DNA of 64,000 bases, from the NCBI RefSeq assembly GCF_900104795.1, contig NZ_FNTG01000001.1:1178001-1242000 (forward strand), in the 5' to 3' direction. This DNA comes from Burkholderia sp. WP9 (GTDB lineage: Bacteria > Pseudomonadota > Gammaproteobacteria > Burkholderiales > Burkholderiaceae). The number at the start of each line of letters is the position of its first letter. Positions within the stretch are counted from its first letter, which is position 1. The notes beneath the pieces were generated by a model, which was not told the DNA's origin, did no database searches, and saw nothing but the letters and a program-made list of their open reading frames with translations. Positions 51,289-60,503 of this stretch are shown one piece after another. The position numbers and the translations under genes were made by a program.

Positions 51289-52782
51289 TCAGGCGGCTTC
51301 CTTGATGGACGGCAACCGCGCGACGAGGCGCAAGGACACCGTCAGCCCTTCGAGCTGAAAGTGCGGGCGCAGAAAGAACTTCGCCTGGTAGTAGCCGGGG
51401 TCGCCTTCCACTTCCTCCACCACCACCTCCGCGGCGGCGAGCGGCCGCCGTGCCTTGGTTTCCTGCGATGAGTTGGCGGGATCCGCGTCGACGTAATGCA
51501 TGACCCACTCGTTCAGCCAGCGCTGCATGTCTTCGCGCTCCTTGAATGCGCCGATCTTGTCGCGCACGATGCACTTGAGGTAATGCGCGAAGCGCGAACA
51601 GGCGAACAGATATGGCAGGCGCGCGGACAGATTCGCGTTCGCGGTGGCGTCCGCGTCGTAGTATTCAGCGGGCTTCTGCAACGACTGCGCACCGATGAAA
51701 GTGGCGTGATCGGTGTTCTTGCGGTGGATCAACGGGATGAAGCCGTTCTTCGACAATTCGGCTTCGCGCCGGTCCGAGATGGCGATTTCGGTCGGGCATT
51801 TCATGTCGATACCGCCGTCGTCGGTGGGAAACGAATGGCACGGCAGATTCTCGACCGTGCCGCCCGATTCGACGCCGCGGATCAGCGAGCACCAGCCATA
51901 CAGCTTGAACGAGCGATTGATGTTCACGCCCATCGCGTAGGCCGCGTTGGCCCACGCATAGCGACGGTGATCGGAGCCGTTGGTGTCCTCTTCGAAATCG
52001 AACTCGTCGACGGGGTGGGTTCTCGCGCCATAGGGCAGCCGGGCGAGGAAGCGGGGCATGGCAAGCCCGACGTAGCGCGCGTCTTCGCCATTGCGCAACG
52101 AGTTCCATGGCGCGTACTCCAGGTTTTGCGTGAAGATCCTGGTCAGGTCGCGCGGGTTGGCGAGCTCCTGCCATGATTCCATTTGCAGGACCGCAGGCGA
52201 CGCGCCGGAAATGAACGGCGTGTGCGCCGCTGCGGCCACCTTGGCGATCGAGCCGAGCAGATCGACGTCGGGCGGCGTATGGTCGAAATAGTAGTCGGCG
52301 ACGAGGCACCCGTAAGGCTCGCCGCCAAGCTGGCCGTACTCCTGTTCATAGATCTGCTTGAAGAGCGGGCTCTGATCCCACGCAATGCCTTTGTAGCGTT
52401 TCATCGTGCGCCGCAACTCGTCTTTCGACACGTCCATGAAACGGATTTTCAGACGCTCGTCGGTCTCCGTGTTCGAGACCAGATGGTGCATACCGCGCCA
52501 GGCGGACTCCAGTTTCTGGAAGTCGTCATGGTGCAGAATCAGATTGATCTGTTCGGAAAGCTTGTGATCGATCTGCGCGATGATTGCCTCGATGCTTTTG
52601 TAGGCGTCGTCGCTGATCGTGGCCGACTGCAGCAATGCCTGTTCGGCGAGCGTCTGCACCGCGTGTTCGACAGCCACGCGGGCCTGTTCGGTTTTCGGTC
52701 TGAATTCCCGGTTGAGCAACTGGGTAAAGTCGGACGGCGTATGCGCTTCCGCAGCCCCCGCGTGGATCTGTTGTGTTGCCAT
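51289..52782 (-). CDS. tssC: Type VI secretion sheath large subunit TssC
   Basis: 497 residues with typical segments HDDFQKLESAWRGMHHLV (about 83-100), FMDVSKDELRRTM, FARLPYG-type motif (RFLARLPYGARTHPVDEF) and AWANAAYAMGVNIN. With TssB it forms the contractile sheath around the Hcp tube. RBS GGAGG precedes the ATG. It lies 33 bp after tssB. Confidence 0.97.
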   Translation of the reverse strand: MATQQIHAGAAEAHTPSDFTQLLNREFRPKTEQARVAVEHAVQTLAEQALLQSATISDDAYKSIEAIIAQIDHKLSEQINLILHHDDFQKLESAWRGMHHLVSNTETDERLKIRFMDVSKDELRRTMKRYKGIAWDQSPLFKQIYEQEYGQLGGEPYGCLVADYYFDHTPPDVDLLGSIAKVAAAAHTPFISGASPAVLQMESWQELANPRDLTRIFTQNLEYAPWNSLRNGEDARYVGLAMPRFLARLPYGARTHPVDEFDFEEDTNGSDHRRYAWANAAYAMGVNINRSFKLYGWCSLIRGVESGGTVENLPCHSFPTDDGGIDMKCPTEIAISDRREAELSKNGFIPLIHRKNTDHATFIGAQSLQKPAEYYDADATANANLSARLPYLFACSRFAHYLKCIVRDKIGAFKEREDMQRWLNEWVMHYVDADPANSSQETKARRPLAAAEVVVEEVEGDPGYYQAKFFLRPHFQLEGLTVSLRLVARLPSIKEAA

Positions 52783-52815
52783 GTCATGTCCTCCGGATCT
52801 GTTCTGCTCAGGCGG

Positions 52816-53361
52816 TCAGATGGTCGTGACCGTATCCACTGTGTCGTGGTCCGCGTCTGTCACGAGCGGTTTCGGTGTGGCCGCAAGCGATTTCAACAAC
52901 GCCGGATCCTGTAGCAATCTGTTGACGAGTGATTCCGCACCGGACTTGCCGTCCATATACGTTTGCAGATTCGCGAGTTGCGTGCGGGCTTCGAGCAGTT
53001 GGCGCAGCGAATCGACCTTGCGGGCCACGGCCGCCGGCGAGAAGTCTTCAATGCTCTCGAAGGTCATGTCGACCAGCAACTGTCCGTCGCCTGATAGCGT
53101 GTTCGGCACCGTGAATACGACGCGCGGCTCGATCGCCTTCATCCGTTCGTCGAAGTTGTCGATATCGATGTCGAGGAAACCGCGCGCGGCTACCGGCGGC
53201 AGCGCCTCGACGGGCGAGCCGGAAAGGTCCGACAGCACGCCCATCACGAACGGCAATTCGACCTTTTTCTCGGAGCCGTAGACTTCGACGTCGTACTCGA
53301 TCTGCACACGTGGCGCCCGATTGAGCGCGATGAATTTCTGCGAACTGCTAGGAACGGACAT
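52816..53361 (-). CDS. tssB: Type VI secretion sheath small subunit TssB
   Basis: 181 residues with the conserved start region RVQIEYDVEVYGSEKKVELP and VMGVLSDLSGS, and the C-terminal LRQLLEARTQLANLQTYMDG. It is the partner of TssC in the sheath and the target of ClpV disassembly. It lies between tssH and tssC. Confidence 0.97.
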   Translation of the reverse strand: MSVPSSSQKFIALNRAPRVQIEYDVEVYGSEKKVELPFVMGVLSDLSGSPVEALPPVAARGFLDIDIDNFDERMKAIEPRVVFTVPNTLSGDGQLLVDMTFESIEDFSPAAVARKVDSLRQLLEARTQLANLQTYMDGKSGAESLVNRLLQDPALLKSLAATPKPLVTDADHDTVDTVTTI

Positions 53362-53399
53362 GGAGGTCTCCGAGGACGGTGGTGAAGAGCCGGCAGCGG

Positions 53400-56153
53400 T
53401 CAGTCAACGTGCTCGACGGAAAATGTGTGTGACATGACGGCTGATGAGTGCCTTTCCGGCGCTGGCGCAAGCGCATACGTGCATTGGAAAGCGAGCGCCG
53501 CGATGGGTAGCGCGCTCGCGTCGACGAGGTCGATCTCGATGCGTGTGATCATTCGTTTCGACGCAAAGGCGTCGAGCCATATCGCGGAAAGGCGCGGCAG
53601 CACGTGTTGTTCGATGAAGCCGATCAGCACGCGAGCCCCGGTTTCCTGAACAAGGCACCTGCCGACGATGTAGTCCACCACTTGCCGGCTGTACGCGAGC
53701 GCCATGTCGTGAACGTCAGCCATGCGTCTGGCAACGCGCTTCAGATGGAGCCGTACGATGCGCGCAAGCGATTCGTGCGCGAGAGGCCGGTACGGCACCA
53801 CGCTGACGCGGCCGAGAAATGCCGCGGGAAATGCCTTGAGCAATTCGGGTCTGAGGGCTTCGCGCAATTGGTTTGCATCGGGTGAGCGCGACGCATCGGC
53901 GCACAGCGTGGCCGTGAGTTCCGAGCCCGTGTTGCTGGTGAGCAGAATCGTCGTATTGCGGAAATCGATGTAGCGGCCGTCTCCGTCTTCCATATAGCCC
54001 TTGTCGAAGACCTGGAAGAACACTTCATGCACGTCGCGATGAGCCTTCTCGATTTCGTCGAGCAAGACCACCGAATAAGGGCGGCGCCGCACGGCCTCGG
54101 TGAGCACGCCTCCCTCGCCGTAACCGACATAGCCGGGCGGGGCGCCTTTCAGTCCGGAAACGCTATGGGCCTCCTGATACTCGCTCATATTGACGGTGAT
54201 CAGGTTCTGCTCGCCGCCGTAGAGCGCCTCCGCGAGGGCGAGGGCGGTTTCGGTCTTGCCCACACCGGAGGGTCCGGCAAGCAGGAAGACGCCCAGCGGT
54301 TTCTTCGGATCCGTGAGCCCGGCGCGCGCGGTTTGCACCCGTTCGCCGATCTGACGCAAGGCGTCGGACTGCCCGATCACGCGCGCTTCGAGCGTGGCTG
54401 GCAGCGACTGCACGGCGGCCACTTCGTCGGTGACCATGCGGCCGACGGGAATGCCCGTCCAGTCCGACACAACCTGGGCGACGATCGCCTCGCTCACGTC
54501 CGCGAACACCAGTGGCGCATCGCCCTGCAATTGCGTGAGGGCGTGCTCCAGATCTTTGAGCGTGTGAAGCGATGCGCGCGCCTCCATGCTCGTGTCCGCG
54601 CGTGGCACGCCGCTATCGATGCCGAACGCATCACGAGCGGTGAGCAACGCCTGCGCCGCTGCGAGCTGCGCTTTCCAGCGGGCTTCGATGCTCCCTTCAA
54701 CGGCGACGAACTCATCGACGCGCGTCTGGGCCGCCGTCAGTGCGCGGCCGGGGTCCAGCCCGATACGCGATTGCGCGGTGAGCAACTCGCTTTCGACGCG
54801 TGCCGCCCGTACGCGCTGACGCACGTCCTGCAACTCTCGCGGAGGTGCGTGCAGGGAAAGTGCGACACGCGCGCACGCGGTGTCGAGAAGACTGATGGCT
54901 TTGTCCGGCAGTTGCCGTGACGGGAGATAGCGATGCGACAGCGTCACGGCCGCGCGGATCGCCTCGTCACGCACGACGACATCGTGATGCCGCGAGAAGG
55001 TCTTTGCGAGGCCGCGCACCATATCGATAGCGGCCGGTTCTTCCGGTTCCCGCACCTGCAGGACCTGGAAACGCCGGGTGAGCGCCGGATCTGTTTCGAT
55101 GTGGCGCTTGTACTCCGCCCAGGTCGTGGCGCCGATCGTGCGAATCGCGCCGCGCGCAAGCGCGGGTTTCAGCAGATTGGCAGCGTCGCCAGTGCCTGTC
55201 TGACCGCCCGCACCGATCAGCGTGTGGATTTCGTCGATGAACAGGATCACGGGCACCGCCGACTTCAGCGCGGCCTCCAGCACGCCTCTCAAACGGGACT
55301 CGAATTCGCCCTTCATGCTCGCGCCGGCGAGCAGCGCGCCCACGTCGAGCGTCAGCAAGCGCACGCCCACCAGTTTGGGCGGCACGTCGCCGGTGGCGAT
55401 GGCGCACGCAAGTCCCTCCACGACGGCAGTCTTGCCGACGCCCGCTTCGCCAGTCAGCAACGGATTGTTTTGCCGACGGCGCAGCAGCACGTCGATCATC
55501 GTGCGAATTTCCAGCTCGCGCCCGATGACCGGATCAATTTCGCCGTTGTGCGCAAGCGCGGTCAGGTCCGTGCAGAACTGTTCGAGCGGCGAAGCTTTTG
55601 ATTGCGCGGCAATTGCATGCGAGGTCTCGCCTGGCACGGCCGGTGAGAAATCGCTGTTGTCGTAGGGTGCTTCAGCGGTTTCTGGGGATGCGTCTATGGA
55701 TGCCAGCAGAGATGCGTTCAGACCTTCGGCGGTTAGCCTGGCGAACGCCGGTGAGATGCAAAGCAGCACACGCCGCAATTCCACCGTCTGTACGAGTGCC
55801 GCGACGAGCCATGCGCTGCGAATGCGCCGGTCATTGAAGCTGAGCGTGGCCAAGACCCAGGCTCGCTCGATCGCCATTTCGACGTGATGCGAGAAATCGC
55901 TGATCGAACTGGCACCTGCGGGTAGCGCGGCGAGCGCGCTCGCCATGTCACGATCGAGCGCTTCCCGGTCGATACCACAGTGCCGCGCAATCCGATGCAG
56001 GTCCGAGTCGGGCTGCTGCAGCAGTTGATGCAGCCAATGCACGAGTTCGATATACGGATTGCCGCGCAGCTTGCAGAAGACGGTGGCGGACTCGATGCTT
56101 TTGTATAGCGTAGTTCCGAGCTTGCCGAAGAGCGCCTGTCGCGTAGTCGTCAT
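53400..56153 (-). CDS. tssH: Type VI secretion AAA+ ATPase TssH (ClpV)
   Basis: About 917 residues. The N-terminal Clp domain (about 1-150, SIESATVFCKLRGNPYIELVHWL) is followed by two AAA+ modules with Walker A GEAGVGKTAVVEGLA and GPSGVGKTETALALAEA, Walker B VILFIDEIHTLIG and VVLLDEIEKAHRD, a short coiled middle region, and ClpB D2. It recycles contracted sheaths. The start at 56153 (MTTTRQALFGK) fits the family N-terminus; ATG 56177 is an alternative. First gene of the minus-strand block, reading away from the AT-rich region. Confidence 0.95.
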   Translation of the reverse strand: MTTTRQALFGKLGTTLYKSIESATVFCKLRGNPYIELVHWLHQLLQQPDSDLHRIARHCGIDREALDRDMASALAALPAGASSISDFSHHVEMAIERAWVLATLSFNDRRIRSAWLVAALVQTVELRRVLLCISPAFARLTAEGLNASLLASIDASPETAEAPYDNSDFSPAVPGETSHAIAAQSKASPLEQFCTDLTALAHNGEIDPVIGRELEIRTMIDVLLRRRQNNPLLTGEAGVGKTAVVEGLACAIATGDVPPKLVGVRLLTLDVGALLAGASMKGEFESRLRGVLEAALKSAVPVILFIDEIHTLIGAGGQTGTGDAANLLKPALARGAIRTIGATTWAEYKRHIETDPALTRRFQVLQVREPEEPAAIDMVRGLAKTFSRHHDVVVRDEAIRAAVTLSHRYLPSRQLPDKAISLLDTACARVALSLHAPPRELQDVRQRVRAARVESELLTAQSRIGLDPGRALTAAQTRVDEFVAVEGSIEARWKAQLAAAQALLTARDAFGIDSGVPRADTSMEARASLHTLKDLEHALTQLQGDAPLVFADVSEAIVAQVVSDWTGIPVGRMVTDEVAAVQSLPATLEARVIGQSDALRQIGERVQTARAGLTDPKKPLGVFLLAGPSGVGKTETALALAEALYGGEQNLITVNMSEYQEAHSVSGLKGAPPGYVGYGEGGVLTEAVRRRPYSVVLLDEIEKAHRDVHEVFFQVFDKGYMEDGDGRYIDFRNTTILLTSNTGSELTATLCADASRSPDANQLREALRPELLKAFPAAFLGRVSVVPYRPLAHESLARIVRLHLKRVARRMADVHDMALAYSRQVVDYIVGRCLVQETGARVLIGFIEQHVLPRLSAIWLDAFASKRMITRIEIDLVDASALPIAALAFQCTYALAPAPERHSSAVMSHTFSVEHVD

Positions 56154-56277
56154 GGGGTTTCTCTGCGTCGCTGTCATGCGTTTTCGTGCTTTCGCTCGTT
56201 GTCGGGCGAAGCAATTGCGGATCGGCCCAAATCAATCTGGGATCAATCTGAAAATAGGGCTGCGGGCTATTCGATCC

Positions 56278-56718
56278 ATTGCGGATCAATCAAATTTCCA
56301 TTCTTAAGTCATGATATTTTTTTTAAGTGAAATAAAATCGTCAGGATTGTATTAAGCGCATGACTTGATTCATTCGTCAATTGATGCGGGTCGAAACAGA
56401 GTGAAAATGGATGACGTTGTGAAAATTCCGAGTTGGATTGGGATTGTTCTTCGTGAAAGTGTTAATTTGTGATTCTATTTTGTGTGTAGGTGATTTATTT
56501 TATTATGATGTATTGATCTGTATCGTTGTCTTGAAATTGCGGGATAGTCGTGAAAATATGTAAAATGCCATGCGCTGGAAGGTTTTTTATCCTAATCTTT
56601 ATCAAAAAAAATAAGAGATGGCGGTCAAATAAAATTTCATTCGCTTTGAAATGGGCTGATGCTTGGAATTCGTGTTTAGAATGCGGCTTCCGCCAATCAG
56701 CAAAGCACGGGCAATGAC
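56278..56718. other. AT-rich divergent regulatory region of the T6SS
   Basis: This 440-bp stretch between tssH (minus) and the TagK-like gene (plus) is dominated by A and T (for example GATTTATTTTATTATGATG and TTTATCAAAAAAAATAAG), in sharp contrast to the GC-rich genes around it. It has no coding frame. It contains several TATAAT-like and poly-T tracts, including a run of eight T at 56311-56318. Divergent T6SS promoters and silencing by H-NS-type proteins are the likely use. The composition is seen; the function is inferred. Confidence 0.7.
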
Positions 56719-57411
56719 ATGTGGGTCAGAGGATTTATCAGGCGTGAAATGAGGGTATCCCCGCGCGTTGAAGCGGGCCCGACACAAACGGAACGCAAAC
56801 TGCCGGGAGACAGGCGCCTTGCAAATCAGATCGCCGACGATCATCTGCGCGCCCCCGAATACGATTCCGAGTACAGCAATGGCGAAGCTATTCGTGGCAG
56901 CAGCGCGATATTCGGCCTGATCGGCGCCGCCCTGGCGTCTGATACCGGCGAGTCGCGGCGAGATCGCAGCGAAGCAAGCAGCGGTATCAACGATCTGATC
57001 GAAACGTTGCACGAGCAGTACCGGCGCGTCCTTTGCGATCCCCATGCGTCTCTGCCTGGAGGTTGGGAAGGGCAGTCCCCTCTTTCAGTCGACATGTATC
57101 CGGCTTCGCACTATGAGGCGCAATCCGGTGCACGGACACAGCACATCGCGTCGATCGAAGCACTTCTGTCCGGGGCGCGTTTCATGGAAGACGCGTTCGG
57201 CCCGCTCGCTGCGGACCTGGAGGGCGACTTCGGCGCGGCGGAGTCGGTGCCCGAAATCCTCGGTCTTTTCGCACCGGAGGTATCCCTCGCCGTGGCCGCA
57301 CGGCGCGCGCGCGTGTTGCCGCCCGCGCTGGCGCGACGGGACCACCATGCGTTGGGTCTGGACAGCCCGTTGCCGGCACCACGTTCAATGACACACGAAG
57401 AGACTCGATGA
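56719..57411 (+). CDS. T6SS-associated protein, possibly TagK-like
   Basis: 230 residues. A polar N-terminus is followed by a helical region (INDLIETLHEQYRRVLCDP, about 92-110) and a C-terminal domain with SVPEILGLFAPEVSLAVAARR (about 177-197), which recalls TagK-domain proteins found beside Burkholderia T6SS genes. There is no signal peptide or membrane helix. First gene of the plus-strand T6SS block, 51 bp before tssE. The family name is tentative. The start could also be ATG 56749. Confidence 0.6.
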   Translation: MWVRGFIRREMRVSPRVEAGPTQTERKLPGDRRLANQIADDHLRAPEYDSEYSNGEAIRGSSAIFGLIGAALASDTGESRRDRSEASSGINDLIETLHEQYRRVLCDPHASLPGGWEGQSPLSVDMYPASHYEAQSGARTQHIASIEALLSGARFMEDAFGPLAADLEGDFGAAESVPEILGLFAPEVSLAVAARRARVLPPALARRDHHALGLDSPLPAPRSMTHEETR

Positions 57412-57462
57412 CCGCATATCTATCCCGCAGCAACCAGACAGAGTGGCAGCAAGGCGCCGCCG

Positions 57463-58041
57463 ATGGACAGGCCTAAGGCGCCTGCTTCCGGGGCCGTGAA
57501 ACGCGAGGCGCGTTCCGCGCGCGAAGGCGCCGCCACGCCCCGACGAGCGAGCGCGCATCTGTTGCCAACGTTGCTCGACCGTCTGCGTGACGATGCGCCG
57601 CGCAGGCACACGGAAGCGCCCAGTGAATACACGGTGACCCGTTCGCAGATGCGCGACATCGTGCAGCGCGATCTGGCATTCCTGCTGAATACGACCAGCA
57701 TGGAGGATCTGATCGATCGCGAGCGATATCCGCATGTGGCTTCGTCGACGGTGAATTTCGGCGTGCCGCCGCTTGCGGGGGCCTTCACGGCAACGCGCAA
57801 ATGGGAACACATCGAGAAGATCATCCGGTCCGCGATCAACGAGTTCGAGCCACGGCTTATCGCCGAATCACTCAGCATTGCGCCGCTCACCGGTGTCGAT
57901 GCCGAGGTTCACTACAACGTGCTGGCATTCGAGGTCCGCGGCATGATTCGCATGGATCCGTATCCGCTCGAATTCATGGTGCAGAGTTCGCTCGACCTGG
58001 AAACGAGTCAACTGAACGTCACTGGAATGCGCGCGGGCTGA
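57463..58041 (+). CDS. tssE: Type VI secretion baseplate protein TssE
   Basis: 192 residues. After a basic N-terminal extension (about 1-35) comes the gp25-like domain: ASAHLLPTLLDRLRDDAP, VQRDLAFLLNTTSMEDLI, NFGVPPLAG (about 97-105) and an EFEPRL turn. TssE is a wedge component of the baseplate and normally sits beside tssF and tssG; here tssA follows directly after 74 bp. No strong RBS is seen. Confidence 0.92.
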   Translation: MDRPKAPASGAVKREARSAREGAATPRRASAHLLPTLLDRLRDDAPRRHTEAPSEYTVTRSQMRDIVQRDLAFLLNTTSMEDLIDRERYPHVASSTVNFGVPPLAGAFTATRKWEHIEKIIRSAINEFEPRLIAESLSIAPLTGVDAEVHYNVLAFEVRGMIRMDPYPLEFMVQSSLDLETSQLNVTGMRAG

Positions 58042-58115
58042 GCGTGATCCTGTATCGCGGCGGACGCATGAAGAACAACCGCAATTGCAGACGGCCAAGC
58101 GGATGAAGGTCAATA

Positions 58116-59213
58116 ATGAGCAAAAGCAGAAAACACCTTGTGCAGAGCGCGGGGACAACGAAAGCACCTGTGCCTCACAACTGGATGACCCCGGTCGACT
58201 CCGCGGCACCGTGCGGCATCGACCTCGAATACGACCCGGAATTCGTCGTTCTCGCGGCGAAAATGACCACGAGGCCGGACGCGCAATACGGCAATTTCGT
58301 GGGATCGCCGGAGCCCGTCAACTGGAGCGACGTCGATCGCGACTGCCGCCGTTTGATGATGCGCAGCAAGGACATGCGTCTCGCCGTGCTGTTCACGCGC
58401 TGCCGCACCCGCCTCACCGGTGCGGCGGGACTCGCCGAGGGCGTGGGCCTGCTCGCCGCGTGGCTCGCGGCTTTTGCGGATCAGATTCACCCGCAGCCCG
58501 GCGTCGACGCGGATCGCGAGGCCGCGCTCGAAATCCGCATGAACGCATTGCAGGCCCTGACCGACGTGGATGGTCTGCTTGCGGATGTGCGAGAAATCGC
58601 GTTGACGAAGTCGACCGCCACGCGCCTTCAGGTGCGCGACATTGAGCGTGCGTTTGCTTATCCCCGTCTAAACGATGCGCTTGCGCCGGAATCGGTGACG
58701 CGGCAACTCGACGATCTGCGCTCACAGCAGCAGGGCACGTTGACGGGCTTCGACGAGGCGCTCGTCAGCCTCGCCGCGATCGACGCATGGAGCCGCGAGC
58801 ACCTGGGCGTCCACGCGCCGGATCTTTCGGCGCTGACCCGGTTGCTCCGGCATGTTGCGCGAGATGGCGCGTACGCGGACAAAAGGAAAGCGGACATCGC
58901 TATGAGTGACCCGCCGACCATCGAACGCGGCGTGGATGAAGCGCCTCCCGATTCGTTGGCCGGGCATGAAGGGGAGTCGGCGCGCGGGAACGTCGATGAA
59001 ATCGCAGGTGAGAGCTTGGGCACGCCACTTACCGATCGCCAAACCGCTCGCGAGCTAATCAGGCAGGCCCGTGAGTGGTTTGAGAAAAACGAACCGAGCA
59101 GTCCGGTTCCTTTGCTGCTCGGGCGCGCCGAGCGACTTGTGGGTAAGCGCTATGCGGAGGTGGTCAAGGCCATTCCCGCTGAACTGCTTGTTCAATGGGA
59201 GAGCGAGGGGTGA
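58116..59213 (+). CDS. tssA: Type VI secretion protein TssA (ImpA family)
   Basis: 365 residues. The ImpA N-terminal domain (about 20-170) has PCGIDLEYDPEF and ALEIRMNALQALTD; a variable linker follows; the C-terminal helical part contains DRQTARELIRQAREWFEKNEPSSPVPLLLGRAERL (about 310-345). TssA coordinates baseplate and sheath growth. It is the last structural gene of the plus-strand block; a 470-bp gap with a porin fragment follows. Confidence 0.93.
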   Translation: MSKSRKHLVQSAGTTKAPVPHNWMTPVDSAAPCGIDLEYDPEFVVLAAKMTTRPDAQYGNFVGSPEPVNWSDVDRDCRRLMMRSKDMRLAVLFTRCRTRLTGAAGLAEGVGLLAAWLAAFADQIHPQPGVDADREAALEIRMNALQALTDVDGLLADVREIALTKSTATRLQVRDIERAFAYPRLNDALAPESVTRQLDDLRSQQQGTLTGFDEALVSLAAIDAWSREHLGVHAPDLSALTRLLRHVARDGAYADKRKADIAMSDPPTIERGVDEAPPDSLAGHEGESARGNVDEIAGESLGTPLTDRQTARELIRQAREWFEKNEPSSPVPLLLGRAERLVGKRYAEVVKAIPAELLVQWESEG

Positions 59214-59252
59214 GCGCCCCACGTGGGAGCGGCGGCGCAGGCCGCCTGAACA

Positions 59253-59366
59253 AATCAAATAGACATCGGTACGCTTCGACACGAAGTAGTCGATACGCGA
59301 AGCGAATTGATGATAGGTCGCTCCCGTTATGCCCTTCACCGAGCTTCCTTTTGCATAGTGGTATGC
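59253..59366 (-). pseudogene. Fragment of a Gram-negative porin gene
   Basis: On the minus strand a short frame encodes AYHYAKGSS, GATYHQFASRIDYFVSKRTDVYLI. The pattern YHQ-x-D-YF-x-SKRTDVYL is the hallmark of the last strands of Burkholderia-type trimeric porins (YHQ-GADYFLSKRTDVYL). The sequence before and after does not continue the porin. It lies in the 470 bp between tssA and the PAAR genes, so it is probably a rearrangement scar. Nothing else in 59214-59686 looks coding. Confidence 0.6.
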
Positions 59367-59686
59367 GAGTCCGCACAGCCGCCGACACACCGCACGCAAC
59401 CCTCCGCCCACTAGCATGAGCGGCCACGCCGCACCCATGAAGAAGGCGCAAATCATCGCGCTTTTTTTGCCCGTGCATCCGGTGCGCTCGGGCCGACCCG
59501 TGATCTGTCAACTCCAGTGCGCATTGTCATGCGGTGCGCATCAGTCGCATTGCTTTTCCGACTTATCCCATGTACGCCGCTGCAGGCCTCCACAGATGAT
59601 TTTGAGCCTGCAGTGGCTAAGCCGCTGCAGCAGCACTGGTGGCTTGGCTCGCCGGTCGCCTTCGTCTATTTCATGGAGTCGTGGAA

Positions 59687-59953
59687 ATGTCGGATCAAGT
59701 ATGTCAAGGCACGTTTTATCACTTAGTCACTGTAGGCGCGCTCATCGGGCAAGGCGTGCGTGTCACCACCGGGCGGTCTATCACGCTGGCCGGGCTGCCC
59801 CTTGCGTGTGTCGGAGATATCGTGACATACAGCGACGGCGCGCATGCCGTGATCAACGACAGTCCGCATCGCAGTTGCACACATCCACCCTGTTCGTGCC
59901 GCTCGATGAGCATGGCAACCAGCTTCAACTTCAGTGAGGGGGTGCAGGTATGA
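59687..59953 (+). CDS. Small PAAR-motif protein
   Basis: 88 residues: MSDQVCQGTFYHLVTVGALI, then a PAAR-like core with VTTGRSITLAGLPLACVGDIV, AVINDSPHRS and a Cys-rich end (CTHPPCSCRSMSMATSF). PAAR proteins cap the VgrG spike. The metal-binding Cys/His residues are plausible but the order is not canonical. Its stop overlaps the ATG of the next PAAR gene (ATGA), so two PAAR-type proteins are co-translated. Confidence 0.7.
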   Translation: MSDQVCQGTFYHLVTVGALIGQGVRVTTGRSITLAGLPLACVGDIVTYSDGAHAVINDSPHRSCTHPPCSCRSMSMATSFNFSEGVQV

Positions 59954-60495
59954 AACGACGCATAGCGGTTGTGGGCGACACCTTGAGCTGCGGGGGCGAG
60001 GTTCTTGACTATGTGCAGGGCACCGGCTTTCGCTTTCACGGCCATAAGGCCGCACTACTCGGCAAGGAAGCATTCTGCCTGACGTGCAAAAGCACCGGGA
60101 TACTCGCGAAAGCGGGCGGCCCGTATCGGCTTCAATACGAGACGACGCACCATGTGGCACTCGATGGAGATATCGTTTTGTGCCAGTGTTCAACCCCACC
60201 GCGCATCACTGCGAGCCTGGCAGGAGAGTCGTGGTGCGAGGACCGCGATTATGAATACGCGCGACGCGTGGAGCTTGATGGTGAGCACGCGTCCCAAGTC
60301 GAGTATGCACATCAACGCCACGATGAGCAGTTTGCGCTTTTTGACGCCGCACATAACGTAGTCCCTGACACGCCTTACACCGTGTTTCTGCCTTCGGGCG
60401 AACGGATTCACGGCATCACCGATTCGCGCGGACGAACCCGGCGCTATCAAACGGACAGCGCGCAATCCATCAAGATTTACCTTGGACACAGATAG
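59950..60495 (+). CDS. PAAR-domain protein with C-terminal extension
   Basis: 181 residues. A PAAR-like N-terminal half (about 1-93: RIAVVGDTLSCGGEVLDY, KEAFCLTCKSTGILAKAGG, DGDIVLCQCSTPP) is followed by a C-terminal part of about 90 residues (ARRVELDGEHASQVEYAHQ; YTVFLPSGERIHGITDSRGR). The last part looks like a small beta-domain of the kind that docks effectors to the spike. It lies directly before the lysozyme effector gene (8 bp), consistent with delivering it. Confidence 0.8.
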   Translation: MKRRIAVVGDTLSCGGEVLDYVQGTGFRFHGHKAALLGKEAFCLTCKSTGILAKAGGPYRLQYETTHHVALDGDIVLCQCSTPPRITASLAGESWCEDRDYEYARRVELDGEHASQVEYAHQRHDEQFALFDAAHNVVPDTPYTVFLPSGERIHGITDSRGRTRRYQTDSAQSIKIYLGHR

Positions 60496-60503
60496 GAGGC
60501 TCG

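Noticed and set aside
59416..59937. Plus-strand frames of 173 and 69 codons before the PAAR gene
   Set aside because: They overlap the PAAR frame or lie opposite the porin remnant, and no domain is visible.
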